This document shows positions 48,629 to 57,438 of a stretch of DNA of 64,000 nucleotides, one piece after another. Both the position numbers and the translations under genes were made by a program. Numbering within the stretch: position 1 is the stretch's first letter; each line of letters begins with the position of its first letter. This stretch comes from Bacillus swezeyi. GTDB taxonomy: Bacteria > Bacillota > Bacilli > Bacillales > Bacillaceae. The DNA is taken from assembly GCF_001969815.1 (NCBI RefSeq), contig NZ_MRBK01000014.1, forward strand, positions 62,001-126,000, written 5' to 3'. The notes under the pieces are model-generated. The model worked only from the letters and a program-made list of their open reading frames with translations, was not told the DNA's origin and did not search any database.

Positions 48629-48654
48629 GTACCCGTGATCTTTTTTCATTAAAC
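48629..48654 (-). promoter_or_regulatory. Sigma-B promoter of mgsR
   Basis: Read leftward: GTTTAA, 14 bases, GGGTAC. This matches the sigma-B consensus GTTTAA-N12-15-GGGTAT with a single mismatch, 50-75 bases before the mgsR start. Confidence 0.8.
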
Positions 48655-48732
48655 ACGATCTGAATTATTTTTCGATCCTCGATTCCATCACAAAATTGTA
48701 AAAAATGAATTGATTTTCCCAAAATGAAAATG

Positions 48733-48762
48733 TTTACATTTTAAGATAAATTGATTTATAAT
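48733..48762 (+). promoter_or_regulatory. Sigma-A promoter of yqgY
   Basis: TTTACA, 18 bases, TATAAT, about 30 bases before the yqgY start. Confidence 0.65.
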
Positions 48763-48793
48763 AGAGGCAAAGGGGCTTTTGGGAGGGATATCA

Positions 48794-49039
48794 ATGAATC
48801 GCATGTTCCGCGTATTAGGTTTCTGGACAGGTATCTTTGCGGTCATGTTTTATTTAGGAAATATGAAAGATGCATCATTGCTGTTTTTCGGTCAAACGGT
48901 GTTCTTCGTTTTCTTATCGTATCTCAACTTGACTGAACGGATGTATATTTATATTTTCGGGGCATACTTGACTGTCTTTTTTGCTGCTTTTACATACTAT
49001 TCTGTTTTTATTATGGTTCCCGGTCAAGGCGGCCATTAA
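48794..49039 (+). CDS. yqgY: DUF2626 membrane protein YqgY
   Basis: An 81-residue protein with three predicted membrane helices (about 5-24, 27-45, 50-73) and a short glycine-rich tail. Function unknown; conserved in Bacillus. The ATG at 48794 follows GGGAGGG; a slightly longer frame overlaps the ribosome site. Confidence 0.88.
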   Translation: MNRMFRVLGFWTGIFAVMFYLGNMKDASLLFFGQTVFFVFLSYLNLTERMYIYIFGAYLTVFFAAFTYYSVFIMVPGQGGH

Positions 49040-49078
49040 GAAAAAGAGACGATCCTCTTGGATACGTCTCTTTTTTTT
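49040..49078. terminator. Bidirectional terminator yqgY/yqgX
   Basis: Stem AAAAGAGACG / CGTCTCTTTT with an approximately 13-base loop and T-run on the plus side, A-run on the other. Confidence 0.75.
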
Positions 49079-49080
49079 GG

Positions 49081-49719
49081 CTAGATGGTGAATCCGTTGA
49101 TAAACGGATTTTGTTCCTGTTCTGTCGCAATATCTGTCTCAGGACCGTGCCCGCTTAGCACAAGCGTTTCTTCTGGGAGCGAGAGAAGCTTATTATGAAT
49201 GCTGTCAAGCAAAACCTCGTGATTTCCTCCAGGCAGATCTGTACGGCCGATGCCCCCTTTAAACAAAACATCTCCGGAGATGATCAGCTGTTCTTCTTCC
49301 GCATAATAAGAAATGCTTCCCGGGGAATGGCCCGGCGTGAAGAAAACGCGGAGTTTAAATGAACCGATCTTAAGCTCCTGTTCCTCTTCGATGAGATGAT
49401 CGGCTTTCTCCGCTGTGATCGGCTGCCCCGTCAACAGAGCTGAACCGTTTAATGATGGATCTTGCAGCCAGTCAGCTTCATTTTTATGTACATATACAGG
49501 AATACCCCATTCTTTTCTTACCTTGTCCACCGCTCCGATATGGTCAAAGTGAGCGTGTGTCAGAAGGACAGCAAGCGGTTTAAGTCCTTTTTCTTTTATG
49601 TATCCGTTTAATTTGCCTGCTTCACTGCCAGGATCAAATATTAGGCATGTGCCATCGTCATCTGCTAAGATATACGCATTTGTTTGAATAGGCCCTAAGG
49701 GCATTCTTCTCCACTTCAT
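49081..49719 (-). CDS. yqgX: Metallo-beta-lactamase-fold hydrolase YqgX
   Basis: Glyoxalase II-like metallohydrolase. Metal ligands: THAHFDHIG, the histidine in FTPGHSPGS, the aspartate in ISGDVLF and the histidine in LSGHGPET. ATG at 49719 follows CGAGGTG and gives 212 residues (211 in B. subtilis). In B. subtilis YqgX is discussed as a glyoxalase II; the substrate is not evident from sequence. Confidence 0.92.
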   Translation of the reverse strand: MKWRRMPLGPIQTNAYILADDDGTCLIFDPGSEAGKLNGYIKEKGLKPLAVLLTHAHFDHIGAVDKVRKEWGIPVYVHKNEADWLQDPSLNGSALLTGQPITAEKADHLIEEEQELKIGSFKLRVFFTPGHSPGSISYYAEEEQLIISGDVLFKGGIGRTDLPGGNHEVLLDSIHNKLLSLPEETLVLSGHGPETDIATEQEQNPFINGFTI

Positions 49720-49874
49720 TCTTTTCACCTCGAAATGATCTGTCTTTGTTCCATTATGAAGGTTTTGTGAGAAACTTTCAATCAATCAGGTTGCCCTCGA
49801 CAAAAGGGATGAAAACGGTTAAAATGAAATTGGAAATAAACTGCAGGGGATCCAAACGAAGGGGGTTTATATTG

Positions 49875-50048
49875 ATGTTGCTTGTGATCATTTTCGGCCT
49901 TGTCACAATATTATCTGCTTTTGGGGTTCTTCGTTCGCTTAAACAAATCAATCTTCTTGGGATATTGTTTGGCGGAGCGGCTTTTATCGTCTTCGGCTGG
50001 TTTACAGTCATGACGATCATAAACAGCGGGTACCCGACAGCGCACTAA
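49875..50048 (+). CDS. yqgW: DUF2759 membrane protein YqgW
   Basis: Small 57-residue protein with two membrane helices (about 1-20 and 28-50) and the conserved end GWFTVMTIINSGYPTAH. The ATG at 49875 lies nine bases after GAAGGGGG; the longer open frame from 49746 overlaps the divergent yqgX promoter and is not conserved. Function unknown. Confidence 0.82.
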   Translation: MLLVIIFGLVTILSAFGVLRSLKQINLLGILFGGAAFIVFGWFTVMTIINSGYPTAH

Positions 50049-50064
50049 CGGCCTTCCCTTATGG

Positions 50065-50105
50065 ACAGCCTTGTTCCGCCATTTCCGGAACAAGGCTGTT
50101 TTCTT
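50065..50105 (+). terminator. Terminator of yqgW
   Basis: A 12-bp stem AGCCTTGTTCCG / CGGAACAAGGCT and a TTTTCTT tail. Confidence 0.8.
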
Positions 50106-50418
50106 ATTGATTCAAATGGTGTTGAACGCTTGAAAGCTTTCCTTCCATCGTCGTTTTCTTATCGCGTCTGTCATCGATTCTGATGTTTGTCGCCACTCTG
50201 TGGATGCCCTTTTGAAAAGGCGCTTCGTGAATCGTTTGAATCACCTGAAATAAATCGCTTAATTCCCCTTCAATTAGAGTATTCATCGGTGTCAGCCGGT
50301 ATTTGATTTTTCCTTCTTTTTCAAATCCCTCTAAGATCGTTTGAATGTCCGCAACATAGGCGCTGACGCTCGGAGTTTCTGTTCCTATCGGTATAATGGT
50401 TACATCTGCTATTGCCAC
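50104..50418 (-). CDS. yqgV: MTH1187/thiamine-binding-like protein YqgV
   Basis: A 104-residue UPF0045-family protein with a ferredoxin-like fold: DVTIIPIGTETPSVSAYVADIQ, YRLTPMNTLIEGE and TNIRIDDRRDK. Members bind thiamine or related pyrimidines; role in Bacillus unknown. Lies 16 bases after yqgU. Confidence 0.88.
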   Translation of the reverse strand: MAIADVTIIPIGTETPSVSAYVADIQTILEGFEKEGKIKYRLTPMNTLIEGELSDLFQVIQTIHEAPFQKGIHRVATNIRIDDRRDKKTTMEGKLSSVQHHLNQ

Positions 50419-50434
50419 TGTTTCATACTCCTCT

Positions 50435-51544
50435 CTATTCCTTGATCACAAGGGGCTCGGATTTTTTCGAACCGAGTGATATAATTTCATTTTGCGTATA
50501 GCCGTACAATGCATATTCCCCGTCAGGAGATATTGTAATCGGAAGCATTTCTGCATGTTTACGAATGACCTGCCGTTCCCCCGACCTGAGATTGATGGCA
50601 ATCAGATCAAACAGAGAGCTGGATTCACTCGGCTGATATGTGTAAAACAATTCATTTTTGTCATCATAGCTGTATTCCGCCGGAGAAAGACTTGAATATT
50701 GCGAGAACAGCGGAAGCGTGAAAGACAGCCGCTTTTTCGAAGAAGACACATCTGAAAATATGTAAGTGCCATTCCCGCTGTCTGCTGATGAAGTGACGAT
50801 CATCCGCAGATTTTTGAAAACGTCGAGCAGTATGGCATCATCGGCGACTTTCTTTTCCCGTCCGGCGTTTATGTCATTGGAATAAACAGGAGCCGGCTTC
50901 TCCCGGTCCTGGTTATTCCATTTGATATATTCGAAAGAGCTTGAGGATGTCCAGTGAATAAATGCCGCCTGAGCGACGTCCTTTTCCGTTTTATCTTCTT
51001 TTGCATTGATCAAAAATGAATCAAAATTCCAATCTTTCGTAAATGCTGTCACATATAAAAGATAAGGATCGTACTCATTCCAGTCGACTTGTAGTTCATG
51101 GCTGTGAAACCTTTTTTCAAACAGCTGTTCACCCTGCAAATTTATCAACGTCAATTTGATTTCAGAGTCATTTCCCATGGTTTGGATGAGAATCATGCCT
51201 TTTTCCCTGTTCAATTCCGCAGATATCAGCCTGTCATCCGTTTTGTAAATCGTTTCGCCCGCCCCTTTAAATATATCATATGATCTTACTTCACTTCCTG
51301 CAATCGGATCTGTTCTTGTATATAAAATCGTTTCATTATCAAGCCAACCCGCCGTCTCATCAAATCGCCGGTCATTGAGCGCTATAATCTTTTTTTCATG
51401 AACTTCTCCATCGCTTTTCCGCTTTCCTTCGGACTCATCCTGAAAAACGCTTTCTGAGCCGCCCTTGTGTAAAGGAGCACAGGCAGCTGTTAACCCCGTC
51501 ATCACAGCGGCAATGATCCATAATGAAACTCTCAAACCGGCCAT
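50435..51544 (-). CDS. yqgU: Lipoprotein YqgU
   Basis: A 369-residue secreted lipoprotein. Lipobox LTAAC puts the lipidated cysteine at about residue 22. The rest looks like a beta-propeller-type repeat protein (TolB/WD40-like strands such as DNETILYTRTD and ISPDGEYALYGYT). The ATG at 51544 follows GGAGGG; the longer frame upstream runs into yqgT. Function unknown. Confidence 0.87.
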   Translation of the reverse strand: MAGLRVSLWIIAAVMTGLTAACAPLHKGGSESVFQDESEGKRKSDGEVHEKKIIALNDRRFDETAGWLDNETILYTRTDPIAGSEVRSYDIFKGAGETIYKTDDRLISAELNREKGMILIQTMGNDSEIKLTLINLQGEQLFEKRFHSHELQVDWNEYDPYLLYVTAFTKDWNFDSFLINAKEDKTEKDVAQAAFIHWTSSSSFEYIKWNNQDREKPAPVYSNDINAGREKKVADDAILLDVFKNLRMIVTSSADSGNGTYIFSDVSSSKKRLSFTLPLFSQYSSLSPAEYSYDDKNELFYTYQPSESSSLFDLIAINLRSGERQVIRKHAEMLPITISPDGEYALYGYTQNEIISLGSKKSEPLVIKE

Positions 51545-51599
51545 TCTCCCTCCATAAATGATTGGCTGTCTAACTTTACGATCTGCAGAGCAAAAAGTT

Positions 51600-52727
51600 T
51601 CAGCTCTCAAAAAAACAGGATGCCCAAAGTATTCCTCTGCTTTTACAATATATATCGTCAAATTGGCTCAGCGGTAAAGGGTTTTTTCCCTTTCCAAGTT
51701 CAACTGTATACCCTTCTTTTTGATAAAAATGAATGAACCAATCTCTAAAACCGGCATAGCTGTCAATAAATCTGACTCCCTTATATCCGCTGAGACGCTC
51801 AAATGTTTGAATCACCTTGCTAGATTCAGGAGGCTCAAGTCCTTTATACCCCCAATAAATTTCCTCTCCCTGCGTATGAAGAGCTACAAGACGATCAGGC
51901 GGCTGGCTGGCTATTAAGTCCCTCATGACAATCGCCTCCGGCTCGGTCAACGGTTCATCTCCGGGGTAGTCCCGATATGATGGTGATTTAGGGGGTTTAC
52001 GCCGTTTTTCTATTTCCCAATCAGACGGAAACTGATTGTTTAAATCAACTCCGTTAATATTGGCTTTCCACTCTTTAAAATCGGGCTGATGCTCATTCAT
52101 TTCATCGAACGCATCACGCTCTATGCCAAGATGTTCGGGGCCGAGCAAAACAAGGTCAACCCCATCAGGATTAACGAGCGGAACGACTGAAAGCTTCGTT
52201 TGGCGAAAAAGCTCGGGCGGCGAAAAACCTAAAACATGCTGGCCGGTACATAAAAACAGACAATATTCTTTAAGCCACTTCATGAGCACTGATGTGGTAA
52301 TCCATTCATTGGCATGAAAAGAAGCATTGATATGGGTTGTTTTTTCAGCGTCTTCTGCACCAAGGCACAGTTCATAAATAGGCTGACCTAATGCAGAGCG
52401 GCCAAGGATGTGAGAAGTGACAAACGGAAAGCATTCCGTTAACTTTTCGATTTCATTTTTCAGCGCTGCTGAATCATAAACAATCGTCTCTGTCAGCCAT
52501 TGTTCTTCATCAAGCCTTGGCCGTTCATTCACCAATAATTCCAGTTGTTCATATGTTTCTGCTGGTGGAGCATCTTTTCCTGCTTGCTGATTCACTCCCG
52601 GAAAATAAAATTCGTCTAATGATGCGCCAAGGTTTGCGCTGATTAAGAGCTGTTCGGGTATGTTCAGGATGTCAGACAGCCTTGACATGTTTTGTTTTAA
52701 ATCCGGTTTTATTTTGATGAATGCCAT
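51600..52727 (-). CDS. yqgT: M14 carboxypeptidase-like peptidase YqgT
   Basis: Predicted zinc carboxypeptidase related to gamma-D-glutamyl-diaminopimelate endopeptidase I, thus likely active on peptidoglycan peptides. Zinc ligands: His and Glu in SFHANEW, and a later His in ALHTQGEE; catalytic Glu in YTVELGKG. ATG at 52727 follows GGGAGGG and gives 375 residues (376 in B. subtilis). No signal peptide is seen, suggesting intracellular recycling. Confidence 0.9.
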   Translation of the reverse strand: MAFIKIKPDLKQNMSRLSDILNIPEQLLISANLGASLDEFYFPGVNQQAGKDAPPAETYEQLELLVNERPRLDEEQWLTETIVYDSAALKNEIEKLTECFPFVTSHILGRSALGQPIYELCLGAEDAEKTTHINASFHANEWITTSVLMKWLKEYCLFLCTGQHVLGFSPPELFRQTKLSVVPLVNPDGVDLVLLGPEHLGIERDAFDEMNEHQPDFKEWKANINGVDLNNQFPSDWEIEKRRKPPKSPSYRDYPGDEPLTEPEAIVMRDLIASQPPDRLVALHTQGEEIYWGYKGLEPPESSKVIQTFERLSGYKGVRFIDSYAGFRDWFIHFYQKEGYTVELGKGKNPLPLSQFDDIYCKSRGILWASCFFES

Positions 52728-52834
52728 CAATGATCCCTCCCACAATAGCATATGAAGCATGCTTGTTTAACTACTCTCCCCGTTTGCAACTAAAAAAGCG
52801 TTTTTCATCAAAAGTGAGAGCGATTTCAAACATC

Positions 52835-52864
52835 GCAAAAAAAAACCTCCGCGTCATGCGGAAG
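52835..52864 (-). terminator. Terminator of the siderophore-binding gene
   Basis: Stem CTTCCGC / GCGGAGG (one G-U pair) with a short loop and a run of nine T in the leftward direction. Confidence 0.75.
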
Positions 52865-52893
52865 CGTCAAAAATTAAAGGTTCTGTTTTCAGT

Positions 52894-53841
52894 CTACTTC
52901 GTTAAACTTTCAGTGATAAACTTCAGCTGACCTTCTAATGAAATCGGATCAGAAAAATAGAAGGCTACCGGATCGATTTGATAGACATGATCATTTTTGA
53001 CGGCATCAAGGTTTTTCCAGATGGAAGTGTCAAACACGCCTTCATCGTCTCCGCTTGATTCCCAAGGGCCTATAAAAATATAATCACCGGCGAATTCAGG
53101 CAGTTTTTCGATAGAAATGCTTGCATATCCGGGGCCTTTTTGCATGGCTTTTTCCTTTGTCAGCTTTGTAGCATTTAGTCCAAGGTCTTTATAGATGATG
53201 CTGCCGCCTCTTCCGAATTTATCACCGAAAACATAAATATCTTTGCCGTTTGTTTGCATAATGGAAACCGTTTTGTCCCCGACAGCTTTTTGAATGTTTG
53301 ATTTTGCCGCGGCAATTTTTTTGTCCCACTCGTCCAGCCATTTTTCTGCTTTATCTTCCGTGCCTGTCATTTTTGCAAAGTCCTTCAGCTGTTCGATGTT
53401 GTCCAGCTTATCATATTTCAAAGCAACGGTCGGTGCAATTTTTTCAAGCTTGTCAATATCAGCCCCTTGAGTTGTCCAAACGACAATCAGATCGGGTTTT
53501 AATTTAATGATTTTTTCGGCGGAGGCACCATCTCCAATGTTTTCAACGCCATCGGTTTTTCCTTTGAAGTACGGGTTTTGGAATACTCTATCAGGCGCAC
53601 CAACGACATTAATGCCGAGTGTCTTGAAATAGCCGTAATAGCCGTCGGCCAAAACAACCACCCTTTTAGGATGCTTAGGGACTTTAACCGATCCGTTTTC
53701 AGCCTCGTATGTAATCGTCTCTTCCTGATTTGACTCAGAAGAAGATCCCTTGCTTTCTGATTTATTTCCGCATGCCGCCAATGCCGCAATCAATAATAAG
53801 ACGAAAAAAGCAGCTCCGAATTTTTTGTATTGAAACGTCAT
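52894..53841 (-). CDS. Iron-siderophore ABC transporter binding lipoprotein
   Basis: Periplasmic-binding-protein-like lipoprotein of the FhuD/FeuA/YxeB group, for a ferric siderophore. Lipobox IAALAACGN; lipidated cysteine near residue 23. Conserved VPKHPKRVVVL, LKPDLIVVWTTQ and GDKFGRGGSI, with a final alpha-helix. ATG at 53841 follows AAGGTATGG and gives 315 residues. A Fur box overlaps the promoter. No permease or ATPase gene adjoins it, so it must use another system's permease. It is not at this place in B. subtilis 168. The siderophore cannot be told. Confidence 0.85.
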   Translation of the reverse strand: MTFQYKKFGAAFFVLLLIAALAACGNKSESKGSSSESNQEETITYEAENGSVKVPKHPKRVVVLADGYYGYFKTLGINVVGAPDRVFQNPYFKGKTDGVENIGDGASAEKIIKLKPDLIVVWTTQGADIDKLEKIAPTVALKYDKLDNIEQLKDFAKMTGTEDKAEKWLDEWDKKIAAAKSNIQKAVGDKTVSIMQTNGKDIYVFGDKFGRGGSIIYKDLGLNATKLTKEKAMQKGPGYASISIEKLPEFAGDYIFIGPWESSGDDEGVFDTSIWKNLDAVKNDHVYQIDPVAFYFSDPISLEGQLKFITESLTK

Positions 53842-53873
53842 CTTCCATACCTTCTTTCCGCGATAAATATGAT

Positions 53874-53892
53874 AAAGAGAATCATTATCAAT
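53874..53892. promoter_or_regulatory. Fur box
   Basis: AGAGAATCATTATCA matches the Fur 7-1-7 inverted repeat (TGATAATNATTATCA) at 12 of 15 positions, 35-50 bases before the binding-lipoprotein start. Confidence 0.75.
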
Positions 53893-53985
53893 TATACCAT
53901 GGCAATTCATGGCTGGCACACTGTTTTTTTATATCTGCAGCGGTACAGACCGGATCATATATCAGATCATTATGAAACCACGTAA

Positions 53986-54017
53986 TAAAAAAATAGGCCG
54001 GTTTCGGAAACCGGCCC
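53986..54017 (-). terminator. Terminator of yqgS
   Basis: Stem GGCCGGTTTC / GAAACCGGCC, short loop, then TATTTTTTT leftward. Confidence 0.85.
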
Positions 54018-54052
54018 ATCAAAGCTGCCGCCCGTAAAGGCTGGAAGCTTTT

Positions 54053-55957
54053 TTATTCTTTTTCACTGTCCTTCTTTTGATCAGATGGCTTTTTTAATCG
54101 TTCACTGTCATAAAACCTCAACAAATCGCCGTAAATGATTTGGTCTGAGAACGAAAGCTCCTGTTTAGCCTTTTCGATGTACGGTTCACAGCTTTCTTTA
54201 TCTTTCGAAGGCTGTCCAGTCGATTTATCATAGCATACACCGTCAGTGTATACTTTGTCTTTCGTGATAAAGCTGCCGTCACGGAGCACTGTGAACGCCG
54301 CTTTGTCTTTGGAAAACAGGTCATTTCCGAACTGAATCTGATCGCTTGAATCAATTCCAAGCAAGTTCAGCAGAGTCGGACGGATATCAATTTGGCCCCC
54401 GACCGTATCAATCGTTTTCGGATCTTTATCGGTTACTCCAGGAATGTGAATCACAAGCGGCACTTTTTGAAGCTGAACTTCCTCAAAAGGCGTCACTTCT
54501 CTTCCGAGGTACTGCCCCATTGCTTCATTGTGATTTTCGGAAATTCCATAATGATCACCGTATAAAACGATGATTGAGTTATCATAAAGGCCGTCCTCTT
54601 TCAGCTTTTCAATAAAGCGCTTGAGTGCTTCATCCTGATAGCGGACAGTCGGGAAATATCTGTTTAACGTTCGGCTCTTTGAATCAAACTCGTCAATCAT
54701 TTTGTCTTCTTCATCAAGTTCAAACGGAAAATGATTCGTCAAGGTAATGAGACGGGTGTAAAACGGTTGAGGCAGCTCTTTCATCAGCTTTGACGACTGC
54801 TCAAAAAATTCTTTGTCTTTTAATCCCCATCCTACGGAGTTTTCCTCATTTACGTCATATGAATTGATATCGTAAAATTTATCATACTTTAAAGTTTCAT
54901 ACATGATATCCCGATTCCAGAAACTTTTGTTGTTTGCATGGAAGATCGAAGAATAGTAGCCATGATTTTTTAATATTTCCGGCATCGCCGTATATTCATT
55001 TCCTGCATTCGTAAAGAAGACCGCTCCCCTTCCCAGCGGATAAAGAGAGTTATCGACGATGAATTCAGAATCGGCGGTTTTTCCTTGGCCTGTCTGATGG
55101 TAAAAATTTTCAAAATTGTAGCTTTTCTTGATCAAGTCGTTCAAGTAAGGGGTGATTTCTTTACCGTTCAATTTTTGGTTGACGACAAAGCTTTGAGTGG
55201 ATTCCAAAGAGACGAGAATGACATTGCGCCCTTTGGCAATTCCGTTCAAATCTTTGTTAGTGTCCGTCCGGTTCGCATCGACATAGTTTTCAATCTCTGT
55301 GAGACTGTTGCTGTCAGCGAGGGCGCGCTGGGCAGTCTGCTTTGACTGGATTAGGCCGTCATAGATGTGAAAGTTGTAAAGACTGATGTTCTTTACCAGC
55401 ACTTCTCTGTCAAACGATCTCGTCAAAAGCTGCGGTCTTTCTGTCTCCGATATCCCTAAATTGAAAAAGAAAACAGCAGCGACAAATAGAAAATAAGCCG
55501 CTCGTTCTTTTCTTGTCGCCGTACGGCCGGTTTTATCCGTCTGGCGCTTGTACAGCCAAATCAAAATGGCAATGTCGACGGCGAGGAGCAGATCAGTGGG
55601 CATAAACAAAGAGTTGATGCTGCTTCCCAAATCACCCATATTATTCGTCTGGAACAGTACAGGAATCGTCAAGAAGTCGTTGTAAAAACGGTAGAAAACC
55701 ATGTTTGCCAAGAGAACGAACGTCAGAACGATGCTGGTTCCAATGATAAACCGATTTCTGTTTTTCTCTTTAAAAAACAGGCCGATTCCGAATACAAAAA
55801 GCAAAAAGCTTAAAGGGTTGATAAACAATATAAATTCCTGCATGAAATTTTCTATTTTAATATTGAAGCTGGTTTTGTAGACGACATACGTTTTCAGCCA
55901 CATCAGCAATGTCGCAACTAGCAAAAATGAAATTTTCGATAAAAATGGCTTTCGCAT
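54053..55957 (-). CDS. yqgS: Lipoteichoic acid synthase-family protein YqgS
   Basis: Polyglycerolphosphate synthase of the LtaS family, one of four in B. subtilis; YqgS is the sporulation-linked one. Five N-terminal membrane helices (about 5-180) precede an extracellular sulfatase-fold domain. The catalytic threonine is in [10 protein letters not shown] near residue 255, and metal ligands fall in VSLESTQSF and [13 protein letters not shown] at 55957 follows GGGAGG and gives 634 residues (638 in B. subtilis); the 41-codon extension is unsupported. Confidence 0.93.
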   Translation of the reverse strand: MRKPFLSKISFLLVATLLMWLKTYVVYKTSFNIKIENFMQEFILFINPLSFLLFVFGIGLFFKEKNRNRFIIGTSIVLTFVLLANMVFYRFYNDFLTIPVLFQTNNMGDLGSSINSLFMPTDLLLAVDIAILIWLYKRQTDKTGRTATRKERAAYFLFVAAVFFFNLGISETERPQLLTRSFDREVLVKNISLYNFHIYDGLIQSKQTAQRALADSNSLTEIENYVDANRTDTNKDLNGIAKGRNVILVSLESTQSFVVNQKLNGKEITPYLNDLIKKSYNFENFYHQTGQGKTADSEFIVDNSLYPLGRGAVFFTNAGNEYTAMPEILKNHGYYSSIFHANNKSFWNRDIMYETLKYDKFYDINSYDVNEENSVGWGLKDKEFFEQSSKLMKELPQPFYTRLITLTNHFPFELDEEDKMIDEFDSKSRTLNRYFPTVRYQDEALKRFIEKLKEDGLYDNSIIVLYGDHYGISENHNEAMGQYLGREVTPFEEVQLQKVPLVIHIPGVTDKDPKTIDTVGGQIDIRPTLLNLLGIDSSDQIQFGNDLFSKDKAAFTVLRDGSFITKDKVYTDGVCYDKSTGQPSKDKESCEPYIEKAKQELSFSDQIIYGDLLRFYDSERLKKPSDQKKDSEKE

Positions 55958-56139
55958 TCCAAACCTCCCTATGCAGCAAGACACATGTTTCAGCAAATGA
56001 TATTTCCACATATTGTTTTTTTTAGAAAAATCGCTAAAATTACTAAACCATATCTTAACCTGTCTGTACAAAAAAATCAATCATTTTTAACAATTGTTTA
56101 AAAGTATTAATAAAACGCCTTTTTAGACCCTTAAAAGCT

Positions 56140-57114
56140 TTATATAACAGGCTGCGCCTCACTTTTCAGCCATGCGTTTTTTGCAATCCATGCGCCCCCG
56201 ATAACGCCCGCATCATTACCGAGGGAAGCGATGACAATATCAGCAGCTTCTCCGGCTCTTGGGAATACATATTTTCCAAACGATTTTTCAACCTTTGAGC
56301 GAAGGATTTCGCCGGCTTTGGAGACGCCGCCGCCAATCACGATTTTGGAAGGGTTCAAAGAGCTCGCCAAATTGGCGAGGACAAGCCCCAAATGGTTTGT
56401 GACATATTCGACGACCTGCACTGCAGCCGGATCGTTTTGTTCAGCCGCTTGAAAGATATGGCGGGCCGTTAAGTCGGGGAATCCTGTCAAGACCGATTCA
56501 CAGCCGCCGGCCTCGACTTTTTCTTTGGCGATTCTGACGATTCCGGTAGCTGATGCGATTGTTTCAATACAGCCGGTTTTGCCGCAGTTGCATGGCGCTC
56601 CGCCTTCGGCAACCGAACAGATGTGGCCGATTTCTCCGCCCGCTCCGTTTTTTCCGTGGACAATTTCACCGTTTACAATAATACCGCCGCCGACTCCGGT
56701 TCCCAAAGTGACGAGGAACAAGTCTTTTGCGCCGTCTCCGGCCCCTTTCCACATTTCGCCGAGAGCGGCGATATTCGCATCATTTTCAATGACTGCCGGC
56801 AATCCTGTCTCAGCCTCTAAGTGGTCTTTCAAAGGGTAGTTTTCCCAGCCCATATTGGTCGTTTTATAAACAATGCCTGTCTCTGTATCGACGGGCCCGG
56901 GTGCTCCCATACCGATCCATTTCAATATCCGCTTCGGCTTTCCTATTTCCTCCAGTTTGCTGTCAATCGCTTTGGCAATGCTTAATGTAACGGTGTTTCC
57001 CGACTTGTCCGTCGGGATTTCCCACTTATGCTGTATCTCGCCATAAGCGCTTACAAAAGCGAGTTTCACGGTCGTTCCTCCAAGGTCGATCCCGACCAGC
57101 CAGCTGTCATTCAT
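56140..57114 (-). CDS. glcK: Glucokinase GlcK (ROK family)
   Basis: ATP-dependent glucose kinase. ATP loop [14 protein letters not shown] at the N terminus, substrate site [11 protein letters not shown], and the ROK zinc site [10 protein letters not shown]. 324 residues (321 in B. subtilis), with two or three additional residues in a variable loop. Downstream of yqgQ by 26 bases, same strand, probably one transcript. Confidence 0.96.
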   Translation of the reverse strand: MNDSWLVGIDLGGTTVKLAFVSAYGEIQHKWEIPTDKSGNTVTLSIAKAIDSKLEEIGKPKRILKWIGMGAPGPVDTETGIVYKTTNMGWENYPLKDHLEAETGLPAVIENDANIAALGEMWKGAGDGAKDLFLVTLGTGVGGGIIVNGEIVHGKNGAGGEIGHICSVAEGGAPCNCGKTGCIETIASATGIVRIAKEKVEAGGCESVLTGFPDLTARHIFQAAEQNDPAAVQVVEYVTNHLGLVLANLASSLNPSKIVIGGGVSKAGEILRSKVEKSFGKYVFPRAGEAADIVIASLGNDAGVIGGAWIAKNAWLKSEAQPVI

Positions 57115-57140
57115 GTTTAAATCCCCCTACTCCAACTGTT

Positions 57141-57338
57141 TTATTTTCTCTTTATATTTGTCAGTTCATTCTGCAAAATTGACATGGCTTGCGCCCACTG
57201 TTCTTTTTCGATCAGATTTGATAGGAACATTTCTTTCAGTTCTTCCATCATGAACTCGAGCTCCAGCTCGCGATCTCCGAAATAAACAAAGCATCCGAAT
57301 CGTTTCAGAAATAACTGGACATCATATGCTGTTTTCAT
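57141..57338 (-). CDS. yqgQ: YqgQ family protein
   Basis: A 65-residue helical protein of unknown function; family core YDVQLFLKRFGCFVYFGDRELELEFM is shown here in parts (YDVQLFLKRFG, VYFGDRELELEFM). ATG at 57338 (MKTAYDV) follows GGTGA; a longer frame to 57398 is possible but unsupported. Co-transcribed with glcK in B. subtilis. Confidence 0.85.
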   Translation of the reverse strand: MKTAYDVQLFLKRFGCFVYFGDRELELEFMMEELKEMFLSNLIEKEQWAQAMSILQNELTNIKRK

Positions 57339-57400
57339 CTTATTCACCATTCTTTTCACGTCTAACAATAGGTTATAAATAAAGCTGTCTTGCGTCAAGC

Positions 57401-57438
57401 AAAAAAAAGCCAGCTTTCTGACTGAAAGCTGGCTTTTA
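57401..57438. terminator. Terminator between SpoVAF-like gene and yqgQ
   Basis: Stem AAAAGCCAGCTTTC / GAAAGCTGGCTTTT with a 5-base loop; leftward it is followed by TTTTTTTT, closing the SpoVAF-like transcript. Confidence 0.85.

Noticed and set aside
49746..49874. N-terminal extension of yqgW
   Set aside because: The extension overlaps the divergent yqgX leader, is not hydrophobic like the family and lacks a ribosome site; the ATG at 49875 fits better.
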